DNA of 18,874 nucleotides, from the NCBI GenBank assembly GCA_018398815.1, contig JAFLJL010013872.1, positions 55,452 to 74,325 of the forward strand, in the 5' to 3' direction. Each line of letters opens with the position of its first letter. The stretch's first letter is position 1. A program made the translations under genes and the position numbers. The stretch is from Conus ventricosus (lineage: Eukaryota; Mollusca; Gastropoda; Neogastropoda; Conidae). A model generated the notes under the pieces. That model was not told the origin of the DNA and searched no databases. It saw nothing but the letters and a program-made list of their open reading frames with translations. Shown piece after piece: positions 7,791 through 17,630 of the stretch.

Positions 7791-9620
7791 GCCCAAGGGG
7801 TTTGTTTGCCTTTCTTTTGAGGGCTTCATTTGAAAGGGTCTGGAGTTTTTGGTTGGGAAAGCCCTGGTTTATACTTTGAATGTTTACAAAACCGCAACCC
7901 AGTAGGGTTAGGTTTTTAAAAAAAAAGGTTCGTCAATTTAAAACTTTCTCCCAACTTTTGAAAAATCAATTGGAATCCCCCAAAAATTTTAAAAATTTTA
8001 GGCTTTTTGGGTTTTGGGTTTGCCCTTGATGACTGTGGGGAAAATAAATTTTTTAATAAAAAACTTTTCAAAAATTTTTTAAAAAGGGTTTTATTAAATT
8101 TTTTTTAAAAAGGGTTTCTATAACCCCCTTTTTGGCAGAACGCTGTTTTTAAAAATTTTAAAATTCCTTTAAAAAAATAACCAAACATGGAAAATCGGGG
8201 CCAATCCGCCGTGACTTATTAAAGGGGTTTTGAAAAGGGTATGTGTTTAAAAAATTTCATCTGGAAAAGGAAAACGGACAAAATCGTAGAAGAAGGGTTT
8301 AATAAAGAGTTTTAAAAAAAGGGGAGGATTTGGTCTTTACTTTTTTCAAAAAGTTTATAAGTGGCCTAAAATGATTTGGATATGAAAAAATGATACGGGA
8401 ATACAAAAAAAGTGGAAAAAGCTTTTTATTCTGCGTTTTTCCCCATGTTTTTGATAACTTTGGGGGATATAGGGGGGGCCCATTTTCCCCAAGCTGTCAA
8501 TGAAAATCGCTTTTGGAAACATACATTTTAAGGTATAAAAAATTTTTTCACGAAAGTGTGTTTCGAAAGTGCTGAAAAAAATTTTTTGGGCAGAACCTCT
8601 GTTTTACAATGTTAAGTTTTTAAGATGGGAAAACCCTTTTACCCAATCTCTTATAAACACTGGATCGACAGAGGCGTGTACGATACATCATTTGGCTGCG
8701 GGGAAAATTGGTTCCTTTTTTTACCTTTCAAAGGAATTAAAGACAAAAATTTTAAAATTGGGAAGAAAAAAATTTCTGAATTTACTTGGGTTTTTTTAAA
8801 CTTGGGGTTTGGGGGTTAAGGAAATATATCAAGAAATTTGGGGTTTTTTGTTCGGGTCCAGAAACGAAAAAGGGAACATAAAAAGCCTTGAATAATCCGG
8901 GGGTCCTTTCCCAAAAGGAAAAAAAAAATTAAGGGTTTTTTCTTTGATGAAAAAATGGGGTCCCTAAAGGCTTTTTAAAAAAAGGGAAAAATTTTAACGC
9001 TTTTAACTTTTAAAGTTTTTAGGGAAAAACTCGTTTTTCCAGAAACTTTAAAAATACAAAAGTAAAATTTAATTGGTTCCAAAAAAGGATAACCCCCACA
9101 GAACCCTTTTCCCAAAAAATTTTTACCCCTTAAAAGAGGGGGGGTTAAAAATTTTTTTAAAAAAAGGCGTTTTTGCAAAAACGGGAAGATGGCCCTTCCC
9201 TATTTTTTTCAGGGGTGTGAATCGTCAAACTTTTTGGGGAAAAAAACCCCAAGGGTGTAACCACTTTTAACCCAAAATTTGCAAATTGGGGAAAAGGGAA
9301 AAAAGGGGGGTTAAGTCAAGGGTTTTTTGCTTGTTTTTTTTTCCACAAAATTTGTGGAACGGAATGAGATTTTTTTCTTCCATTATCTGTTCGCCAATTT
9401 TTTTGAAAACCCTGTTGCAAAAAAAAAAATTGAAGAAAAGTCGGCCATTTTAATCCGTATCATTTTGCCCAAACTCCTTTATCGATACAAAAATAGAGGA
9501 TTTTTAAAAAAAGTTTTGAAAAAAACTTGGTTTTGGGGGGGCCAAAATTTTCTTTCTAGGTGGGTTTAAATCTTTAAACCTCTTTTTAAATAAAAACTTT
9601 TTGTTTTCGGGGGGGAAATT
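7791..9620 (+). pseudogene. LINE ORF2 C-terminal region
   Basis: GKPFYPISYKHWIDRGVY at 8628-8681 fits the conserved KxWIDxGI element of L1/Tx1-type C-termini, followed by ENWF and FKGIKDKNF. Around 9073-9095 is an SKKDNP string where SKK-x-x-PTA is usual. Between 9215 and 9365, segments like RVNRQTF, PKICKLG, a FCLF string and LWNEM stand where the NHR, CxxC, HxxxxC and FWNEI elements of the C-terminal Cys/His segment belong. KLLYRYKNR at about 9473-9499 fits the final basic helix. The exact stop cannot be placed because of frame breaks; about 9620 is an estimate. Confidence 0.7.
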
Positions 9621-9975
9621 TTTGGGTTACTTTGTTTTTTGGTATTTTCTTTGGGATTATTCAAAACTTTTTAAAAGTTTGGTTCTTTTGCACCCTTAAA
9701 AAAAAAGGAATTTGGCCTGTATGTATATCTTTTTGTTGTGGTTTTTCTTTTGAGGGGTTTGGGGGGAAAACTTTTTTCTTTTATTATTTTTTTCCCCTTT
9801 GCTGGGCATTTAAACGAAAAAAAAGAAACCCAAAATTTTTTTTTCGGTTGCGGTTGTCTTTGGGGGCTGGGTTAATTTGTTTATTTTTTGGGGGTTTTGG
9901 GGTTTTCTTTTTGGGGGGTTTGGGGGGTTTGGGGGTTAGGTTTTTTTTTAGATTTTTTTATCCAGGACCTTTTTT
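9621..9975. other. Degraded T-rich stretch after the LINE
   Basis: T- and G-run-dominated sequence, possibly the 3' UTR of the LINE or flanking DNA. No readable motif. The long Phe- and Gly-rich open frame here comes from T and G runs. Confidence 0.45.
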
Positions 9976-10042
9976 CCCCCCTTCTTTCCCTCTCTATCCC
10001 TCTTTTCTCTCTTCCTCTCTCTTTCTCTCTCTCTCTTTTTTG
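9976..10042. repeat. (CT)n microsatellite
   Basis: Imperfect CT repeat with C-run and T-run stretching, directly upstream of a GT-rich tract. Confidence 0.88.
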
Positions 10043-10063
10043 TGGTTTTCCGTTTGTGGTTTT

Positions 10064-10160
10064 TGGTGTGGGTTTTGTGTGTGTGGGTTTTTTTTGTGTG
10101 TGTTTTGTGTGTGTGTTTGTTGTGTGTTGTTGTGTGGTGTTGGGGTGGGTTGTGTTGGGG
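10064..10160. repeat. (GT)n-rich tract
   Basis: GT dinucleotides interrupted by T and G runs, a degraded microsatellite. The interruptions have the same character as the read errors elsewhere in the block. Confidence 0.8.
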
Positions 10161-10402
10161 GTGGGCCCTTTTGGTGTGTGCGTATTTTGCAAAAATCTTA
10201 TTTTTTTTTTGGGAATTAAAATTTTTTGGGGGTTTTTCCCCTTATTTTTTTTTCGTCTTTTTTTTCCCAAAGGTTTTCCTTTTTCAAGGGCAATTGATTT
10301 TGAAAAGGGGTTTTTCTTTTGTTCATGAAAGCCCAAAATTGGGGGGCCCAAATTCCTTTTTCTTTTTTCAGTAGGGTGCCCATGCCCTTGTGAAAATTTT
10401 TT

Positions 10403-10423
10403 AAAAAAAAAAAAAAAAAAAAA
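10403..10423. repeat. A21 run
   Basis: Twenty-one A residues about 780 bp after the estimated end of the LINE ORF2. It could be the poly(A) tail of the element, but microsatellites lie in between and A runs are inflated throughout this block. Confidence 0.5.
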
Positions 10424-11324
10424 GATAAAAAATTTTAAATTTAAACAAAGGCAGTTCACAAACCATTTTTCATAAAAGGTCGTGCCCCTTTTTCCCCATT
10501 GATAGCCCGATCCCCACATTGCTCAGTCATGTGTTTTTTTTTCCAAAAGAGGAAAAAAGGCCCTGATTTTTTTTTTTAAATTTTTGTAGTTTGTTGCTTT
10601 TGTTTTATTATTTGTTTCCCCAGTGAAGTATAAAGATCTTTTTCCTTTTAAATTATTACTTTTCTTTTTTTTCCCAAAACATGAAAACCCCCCTACCCAG
10701 CAAAAAATTTTCGGCTTTTTGGCATTGTCTTTTGCGTTTAATTAAAAATTGGGGTCCCGAACTTTTTGGGGACAATTTCCCAAATCATAATTTTTTATGT
10801 GATTATGATGCTCCCCCTCTGTTCACAAAAGTTGCACATTGAAGGTTTATAATATTTTGAAAGGAAATAAATTTTTTTTTGTGTTGGAAAGGGCCTTTGT
10901 ATAAAAGTTGTTTTGGGAAACCCTTTTTTAACCCTTGAACCAAGAGTTTTTTTTTAACGTGAGGAAATTGTGTTCCCCTTTTAAAAATTATCAAATACAC
11001 TTTTCCCTTTTTTTTTACCAATTGGGGGAAAACATTAGTTCTTTTAAATAATTTTGTATTTTCCCCTTTCCCTTTTTTTATGCAACCCCCGGGCATCTTG
11101 CCCCCAGGGGGGGCCCCGGGGTTCAAGGGTCACCTGAAGGCGTGGAGGGGACGGGGTGTACAACTGGGGCGGTTCTGAAGAAAAAACATCCTCCTCGGGG
11201 GGACCGGGGCGGTGTTGGTTTGGCCCCAATTAAAAGCGGGATTTTTCGCCCCGGGGGTAACATTTTTTTGGGTTTCAATGCTTGCATTTTTCCCCTTTGC
11301 CCCCCGTCAATCCCTCCCCTCTTC
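10424..11324. other. Degraded mixed stretch, nothing recognised
   Basis: Partly readable sequence (for example 10440-10530 and 10800-10870), then a GC-rich segment at 11085-11260. I read both strands for polymerase, endonuclease or integrase motifs and found none. Confidence 0.45.
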
Positions 11325-11670
11325 TCCCTCCTCTCTCTCTCCTGTTTCTTCTCTCTCTCTCTTCTCTATCTCTCTCTCTCTTTCTCTCTCTCTCTTCTCT
11401 CTCTCCTCCTGTGTGGTTCTCTTTTTCCTCTCTTTTCTCTCCCTCTTTTGGGGAGCCTGTTTCTTTTCCCCTCTCTCTCTCTCTCCTTCTCCTCTCTCTC
11501 TCTCTCTTTTTTTGTCCTTTTGGTTTTGTTGTCTGTCTGTCGGTCTGTCTGTCTGTCTGTCTTCTTTCCCTCTCCTTCTCTCTCTCGCTTTTTTCTCTCA
11601 AATCTCACGGGTTTTTCTCCGTTTTTTTCTGTTTTGGGCTCTCTCTCTCACACACTCTCTCTCTCTCCTT
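11325..11670. repeat. Long (CT)n microsatellite with internal (GTCT)n
   Basis: CT repeats over about 340 bp with runs of T and C. GTCT tetranucleotides are clear at 11530-11562. Ser/Leu/Phe-rich frames on one strand and Arg/Glu-rich frames on the other are repeat artefacts. Confidence 0.92.
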
Positions 11671-11680
11671 TTCCCAAACG

Positions 11681-11695
11681 CCCCCCCCCCCCCCC
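11681..11695. repeat. C15 homopolymer
   Basis: A C run just before the 36-bp array, possibly inflated by read error. Confidence 0.8.
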
Positions 11696-11730
11696 AATCC
11701 CACCCCCCCGGCCCTTTTTAATGAAGGGGC

Positions 11731-12535
11731 TTTTAGGAGAAATGCCCAAGTGAGGTGTGGAGGGTGACTTTGGGAACAAACCCCCCGGGTGAGGGGGTGG
11801 GGGGTTTGATTTTTTGGAGAAATCCCAAGTGAGGGTGGACGGTGATTTTGGGGAAAAGAAAAGAAATGCCCTGTGAGGTTTTTGGGATGGTGATTTTGGG
11901 GAAAAAGGAAAATGCCCAGTAGGGTGGGGTTGTATTTTTGGGAGGAAAAATCCCCCGGGGAAGGTGTGGGGGTGGTATTTTTTAGGGAAACCCCGTAAAG
12001 GTGTGGTTGGTGTTTTTTGGAAAAAATTCCCCCAGTGAGGGGTGGAGGGTGACTTTAGTAGAAATGCCCAGTGGGGGTGGGGAAAATTTGTATTTTAGGA
12101 GAAAAAAAAACCCAGTGGGTTTGTGGACGGGGGCCCTTGGGGAAAGAAAAGTCCCCAGTGGGGTTTGTGGAGTGGGGGACTTTAGGAGAAATACCCAGTG
12201 AGGTGTGGACGGTGACTTTGGGGAAAAAATTTCCCCCCAGAAAAAGGGGGGTGCCCTGGGGGCTTTGGGGTTACTTTGGGAGAAATCCCCAGTGGGTGTG
12301 GTTGGTGACTTTAGGGAAATGCCCATTTGAGGGGGGGGGGGGTTTGATTTTTGGAAAAAAAGCCCCGTGGGTGTGGAGGGTGATTTTTGGGGGAAATCCC
12401 CCATTTGGAGGTGTGGATGGGGACTTTGGGGAAAAATTTGCCCCGTAGGTGTGGAGGGTGACTTTGGGGAGAAATGCCCGTGAGGTGTGGGGGGTTTGAC
12501 TTTAGGAAAAAATTCCCCCCAGTGAGGTTTTTGGG
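11731..12535. repeat. 36-bp minisatellite, about 20 degraded copies
   Basis: The unit is TTTAGGAGAAATGCCCAGTG followed by AGGTGTGGACGGTGAC. I could count twenty successive copies, each marked by a TTT(A/G)GG-AAAT-CCC-GTG-GG-TGA skeleton. The best preserved are at 12038-12110 and 12180-12215. Apparent lengths vary from about 35 to 58 because of run stretching. Since 36 is a multiple of three, open frames with a 12-residue Pro/Ser/Thr-rich period appear on the minus strand. In this error-ridden context I do not call them a gene. Confidence 0.88.
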
Positions 12536-13484
12536 GGGGTTTGGGAAATTGAATTTTAAAAAGAATTTCCCCGGGGTTCCTTTGTGGAGGGGGTTTGGGA
12601 GGGGGTGGCGAACCCCCGGGCCATTTATTTTCCCCCCCCCAATAGCCCCCCCCTCCCGACGGCCCCGGGCCAAAAAATTCAAAAAAAAAAAAAAACCTTT
12701 GGGGTTTGAAAATTTCCCCGGGGTTGGGTAACTGGAACCCCCCCCAATTTGCCCTTTTTCCCCCCCCCCCCCCCATTTTGGTGTTGGCAAACAAAAAACG
12801 AATTCAAAATCCCCCCTTCTTTTTTCTCCCCCCTCCCCCTTTCCCCCCCCCCCCCCCCCCCCCAAACCCCCCCCCCTTTTAAAGAAGGGTCCTTTTCGGC
12901 CAACCAAAATTTTTAAAACCCCAGAATGGAAAAAAAAAAAAAATAAAAAAACACAAAACATTTATTTTTTTTTAAAATTAATCCAAAAAAAATTTCCAAG
13001 GGGGTTAATAACCCCCCCCCTTTCCCCCCCCAACCCCTTAAAACCAAAAATTTTTCCGCTAAAATTTTAAAATTTCCCTTTTCTTTTCTTTTTCCTTTCT
13101 TTATCGTTTTTTTATCGTTAAACCCCCCCTTTCGTAGGGTTAAGTGGGGAAGGGAAAAAAAAAAAAGGGGGCTTTAAAATACCCCAAAACGGGGCCCAAC
13201 TTATATTTCCCCCGGGGGGCCCCGCCCCCAAAACAGGGGGGGAAAACCCCAAAAAACCGTTCTTTCCTTTTAAAACTTTTTTCCCCTCTCCGGGGGTTAA
13301 ACCCTTCCAACCTTTTTAAAATGGGGAAAAAAAACCCAGAAAGGTTTGTGCTAAAAAAAAAAGGTTGATTTTCAAAAAACCCCCGGGGATTTTAAAGTCC
13401 CGTTCCGGGAAAAAATTCCCCACCAATAAAAAAAAAAAATTTTAAAAAAATTTGGGGGGAATTTGGGGAAATTTTAATAATATA
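12536..13484. other. Heavily degraded stretch with C, A and T runs
   Basis: Contains C runs at 12758-12774 and 12843-12863 and A runs at 12932-12943. No readable motif or period. It may be a continuation of the 36-bp array at first (to about 12600). Confidence 0.5.
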
Positions 13485-14455
13485 AAATAAACAAATAAAA
13501 TTCCAAGGATAAAGGTACCGAAACCTTTTCCAGAAACTTACAGAGCAGCTTGGTTTTGGGGAAATGCTGAAAGGAAATATAGTTTTATAAAAAAAAGGTT
13601 TTCCCCTTTTAAATTGCCCTTTTATGAAGAATTAGGGGGGAGTTACGAAATTTCAAATCTCCCAGGGGTTTTGGATTGATTCCCCCTAAAAAAAGGGATG
13701 TTGCTGGGTGGGTTAAAGGGGGGGAAAAATAAAAAAAATTGCTTCTCAAAAAGGGTGTTTCCCGAAAGCTTTTTTTCCCCAAGGGTGAGACCCCTTTCCA
13801 AATTAGGGGGGGGAAAACCAAAAAATTTATAATCCTGGGGTTCATATCCCGATATTTCAAAAATTTTGGGGTTTTTTTCTCCTAGTGCCCGGGGAAAAAA
13901 AAAAAACCCCCGAAATTTTGGGGAATCCTCCCCCTTTTAAATTTTTTTGAAAAAATTCCCTTTCCCAAAAAAAGGTTTGGGGTGGGGCCAATACCGTATT
14001 TATTTTGGTTGGGGTTTTCAAAAAATCCAAAGGTGCCATTTTAAAGAAGGGCAAAAGAAAAACAAAAAAGGGGGAAAAAAACAAACTCCCTTTTTTTTGT
14101 GAAAAGAAAAAAATTTTAAAAAAAAGATATCCTCAAAAAGGCACAAGTGTTGGGGGGAAAGCTTCTTGGAATGAAACCAAAAAGGGGAACTTTTTAATAC
14201 AACAAACTAATAAATTTCCCAGGAAAAAGTACCCCCCACCGTTCCACCCAATTTTACAGAACAGCTTGGTGTTCCCAATTTGACTGCAAAATAAAAATTT
14301 TAAAAACCAAAGTTTGCTTTATGTCTTAGATTGAAGAAATAGGGGGGGGAAAAGAATTCATATCTGCGGGGGTTTAGATGATTCCCCCAAAAATTTAACA
14401 GTATGGGCTTGATTTGGGTAAAGGGGAAAGGGGAAAAATAAAATAAATTTTTTAA
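13485..14455. repeat. Degraded direct repeat, offset about 717 bp
   Basis: The string CAGAGCAGCTTGG at 13541 returns as CAGAACAGCTTGG at 14258. Shared order on both sides: an AATAAA...CCA(A/G)G string upstream, then a GAATT / G-run, a GGGGTTT-GATTGATTCCCCC-like string and a TTGGGTAAAGGGG-like string downstream. A partial further match (CTCAAAAAGG then GAAAGCTT, near 13746 and 14132) hints at a shorter period. The corruption prevents firm boundaries. Confidence 0.5.
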
Positions 14456-14459
14456 AAAG

Positions 14460-15579
14460 GCCCAAAAAATTTTTTTTTTTTTTTCCCCCCCCGGGGGGGA
14501 AAAAATAAAAAAAACCCCCCTTTTTTTTTTTTAAAATTTGGGGTTTTTTTTTTTTTATTTTTTTTTTAAAAAAAAAAATTTTTTTTTTTTTTTTTTATTT
14601 TTTTTCCTTTTTTCCCTTTTGGGGGTTTTTTTTTTTTAAAAAAAAAAATTTTTTTTTAAATTTTTCCCCCTTTTTTTTTAAATTTTTTTTGGGGGAAAAA
14701 ACCCCCCCTTTCCGGGGAAAAAAAAGGGGGGAAAAAAAAAAAATTTTAAATTTTTGGTTTTTTTTAAGGGGTTTTTTTAAAAAAAGGGGTGGGCCCCCCA
14801 AAAAAATTTTTTTTTTCCCCTTTTTTCCCCCCCCCCCCCCTTTTTTTTTCCCCCCCAAAAAACCCCCCCTTTTTTTCCAAACCCAAAAAAAATTTTTTTT
14901 TTTATTTTTAATTTTTTTTAAAAAAAAAAAAATTTTTTTTTTAAAAAAAATTTTATTTTTTTTTTTTTTTTTAAAAAAAGGGGGGGGGGGGGGGGTTTTT
15001 TTTTGGGGGGGGGGGAAAGAGAGAGGGAGGGAAAAAAGGGAGAGAGAAAATTTGGGGGAGGGGGGAAAAAAAAAAAGGGGGGGGGGGGGGGGAGAAAGGG
15101 GGGGGGGAAAAAAAAAAAAAAAAGGGGGGAAAAAAAAAAGGGGGGAAAATTTTTTTTAGGTTTCAGGGTTTTAAATTTTCCCTTTCCCAAAATTTTAAAA
15201 AACCTTTTTGGGGGGGAAAAAAAAAAGGGGGGGGGAAAAAAGGGTTTTCCCCCGGGGGAAAATTTTTTGGGTTTTTTAAAAACCCCGGGAAAAAAAAACC
15301 CCCGGAAAAAAAAAATTTTTTTTTTTTTGGGTAAAATAAAAAATTTTAAAAAAAAAATTTTTTAACCCAAAAAAAAAAAAAAAATTTAAAAAAAAAAACC
15401 CTTTTTTTTTAAAAGAATTGTTTTTTTTTAAAAAAAAAAAAAAAAAATTAAAACCCAAAGGGGGGAAAACCCCCTTTTTTTTTTAAAAAATTAAACCCCC
15501 CCCCCAAAAAAAAAACAAAAACAAAAAAAAAACCCCCCCCTTTTTGGGGCCCGGGGTTGGGGGGCCCAAAATTTGGGGG

Positions 15580-15642
<63 letters not shown>

Positions 15643-15807
15643 ACAAAAAAAATTTCCCCTTTCCCCCCCCTTTTTCCCCCAAAAAAAAAAAATGGGAAAA
15701 GGGGGGCCCCCCCCCTCCCCCCTTTTTTCCCCCAAAAAAATTTTTTAAAAATTCCCCCCCAAAAAAAAATTTTTTTTTTAAACCCCCCCCCCCCCAAAAA
15801 AAAAAAC

Positions 15808-15838
<31 letters not shown>

Positions 15839-17625
15839 ATTTTTTTTTTTTTTTTGGGTTTCCCCCCCCCCCCCCCCCTTTCCCTTTTTTTTTTCCCCCC
15901 CCCAAAAGGGTTTTGGGGGGGGTTTTCCGGGGGGGGAAATGGGGTTTTTTCCCCAGGGGGGGTTTTTTTTTTGGGGGGGGGGGGGGTTTGGGGGCCTTTT
16001 TTTGGGGCCGGGGCCCGGGGGGGGTTTTTTTGGGGGGGGGGGGTTTTGGGGGGGGGTTTTTTTGGGGGGGTTTTTTGGGGGGGGGGGGGGGGGGTTTTTT
16101 TTTTTTTTAAGTTGGGGTTTGGGGGGTTTTAAAAATTTTTTTTTAAAAAAAAAAAAAACCCCCCCCAAAAAAAACCTTTACCCGGGGGGGTTTTTAAAAA
16201 CAATTTTAAAAATTTTTGGGGGGGTTTTTACACCCAAAAAAATTTTTTTATTCCCCCCCGGGGGGGGGGGAAAAAAAAATTTTTTTTTTAACCCCCCGGG
16301 GGGGGAAAAAAAATTTTTAACCCCATTTTTGGGGGGGGAAAAAAAAACCCTTTTTCCCCCCTTTGGCCCAAAAGGGGGGGTTTTTTTGCAATGGTTTTTT
16401 TTTCCCCCCCCCCTTTTAAAAAAAAGGGGTTTTTTTGGGGCCCCCCGGGGGGGGGGGAAAAATTTTTAAAAAAAATTTTCATTTTGGGGTGGCCTTAGAA
16501 AAAAGGGGGTTTTTTTTTTTTTTAAAAATTTTTTAAAGGGGGAAAAAAAAAAAAATTTTTTTTTTGGGGGGTTTCCAAAAAAACCCCCGGGCCCCCTTTT
16601 TTAAGGTTAAAAAAAATTTAAAATTTAAAAAAAAAATTTTAACATGGGTTTTTAAAAATTTTTGGGGGGTTTTTTAAAAAAAGGGGAAAAAAAATTCAAT
16701 TTTTGGGTTTTTTGGGGCCCCCCGGGGAAAAAGGGGGTTTTAAAAAATTTTTTTTTAAAAGGGGGGGGGGTTTTTGGGGGGTTTTTTTCCCCCCTTTTCC
16801 CCTTTAAAAACCCAAAAAAATTTTTTTTTAAAAAAAAGGGGCCGGGAATTTTAAAAAAACAAATTTTCCCCAAAAAAAAAAAGGGTTTTTCCCCGGGGCC
16901 CGGGAAAAAAATAAGGAAAAATTTTTTCCCTGGGTTTAAAGGAAATTTCCTTTTTAAAAAAAAAACCCCCCCTTTAAAAAAAAAAAGGGGGAATTTTTTT
17001 AAAAAAAAATAAAGGTTTTTTTTAAAAATTTTAAAACCCCAAAAAAAAAAAAATTAAAAAAAAATTTAAGGGGTTTTTAAAAAAATTTAAAAATTTTTTC
17101 CCCTTTTTTTTCCCCCCCCACCAAAAAAAACCCCCCCCCCTTTTTTTTTTTTTTTGGGAAAAAAAAAAACCCCGGGTTTTTTTTGGTTTTTCCCTTTTTA
17201 AAAAAAAAGGGGGGGACCAAAAAAAAAAATTTTTTTAAAAAAAAAGGGGGGGAAAATTTAAATTTTTTTTTTTGGAAAAGGCCCAAAAATTTTTCCTTTT
17301 TGGGGCCCCAAAAAAAAATTTCCCTTTTTTTTTTTTTTAAAAAAAAAAAAAAATTTTTAAAAAAGGGGGAAAAAAAATTTTAAAAAAGGGAAAAAAAAAA
17401 GGGGTTTTTAAAAAAACCTTAATTTTAAAAAAATTTTTTTTAAAAAAAAAAAAATTTTTTAAAAAAAAAAAAATTTTTTTAAAAAAAGGGGGGGAAACCC
17501 CGGGTTTTTTTTTAAAAAAAAAAAAAACCCCCCCAAAAAAAAAAATTTTTTTTTTTTAAAAAGGGCTGTTTTAAAAAAAAAATTTTTTTTTTTGGGTTTT
17601 TGGGGGGGTTTTGGGAAAAACTTAT
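14460..17625. other. Homopolymer mush, no biological content readable
   Basis: Almost every base belongs to a run of the same base, mostly 3-15 long. The longest is a C run of 58 at 15584-15641. Natural DNA of this complexity over 3 kb is not credible. Translations give poly-Pro, poly-Gly, poly-Lys and poly-Phe frames with no meaning. Confidence 0.9.
15584..15641. repeat. C58 homopolymer
   Basis: Fifty-eight consecutive C residues inside the worst part of the degraded block. Most likely a base-calling or consensus artefact. Confidence 0.9.
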
Positions 17626-17630
17626 GTAAG

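Larger units (their letters stand above)
5481..9620 (+). mobile_element. LINE (non-LTR retrotransposon) ORF2, probably L1/Tx1-like, frameshifted
   Basis: About 4.1 kb holds a complete-looking ORF2 in domain order: AP-like endonuclease (5481-6285), linker (about 6300-7048), reverse transcriptase (7049-7790), thumb and C-terminal regions with a Cys/His segment (to about 9620). The product would nick genomic DNA and prime reverse transcription of its own RNA in the nucleus. The length suits the 1200-1400 residues usual for this group. In-frame islands include CNLEKRPYVAKLE (6773-6811), EEAKSFYKNL (6870-6899) and KTPGPDGF (7049-7072). All three frames are used in turn, with lesions mostly at homopolymers, so read error rather than decay may explain them. 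ORF1, target-site duplications and a certain 3' tail were not found. The LINE assignment is firm; the clade is inferred from remembered family motifs. Confidence 0.92.
3372..17630. other. Low-quality block with rising homopolymer corruption
   Basis: Starting at ACCCAAAAGTTC, runs of A, T, G and C of 4-10 bases become common, and frames break constantly even inside a recognisable retrotransposon. The damage worsens along the block: features can be read to about 14.4 kb, and beyond that almost every base is in a run. Clean sequence returns abruptly near 17631. This looks like an uncorrected read of declining accuracy used as gap fill. Every short open frame inside should be treated as unreliable. 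Confidence 0.85.

Noticed and set aside
9632..10519. 195- and 212-residue frames (Phe/Gly/Cys-rich on plus, Lys/Thr/Pro-rich on minus)
   Set aside because: They cross T runs, a (CT)n and a (GT)n tract, with no domain motif and no sensible composition.
11142..11767. Ser/Leu-rich 160-200 residue frames and the opposite Arg/Glu-rich frames
   Set aside because: They span a (CT)n/(GTCT)n microsatellite. All frames stay open because the repeat contains no stop codon.
11982..12794. 270-residue minus-strand repeat protein
   Set aside because: The frame arises because the 36-bp unit is divisible by three. Unit lengths vary with read errors, so the open frame cannot be trusted. Kept only as a question under findings.
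15544..16469. Long frames encoding poly-proline, poly-glycine or poly-lysine proteins
   Set aside because: They are translations of C, G and A runs in the unreadable part of the block, present on both strands and in several frames at once.
3372..17630. Natural low-complexity or phase-variable region
   Set aside because: Runs of all four bases occur inside recognisable LINE coding sequence and worsen in one direction, which fits sequencing error and not a biological composition.
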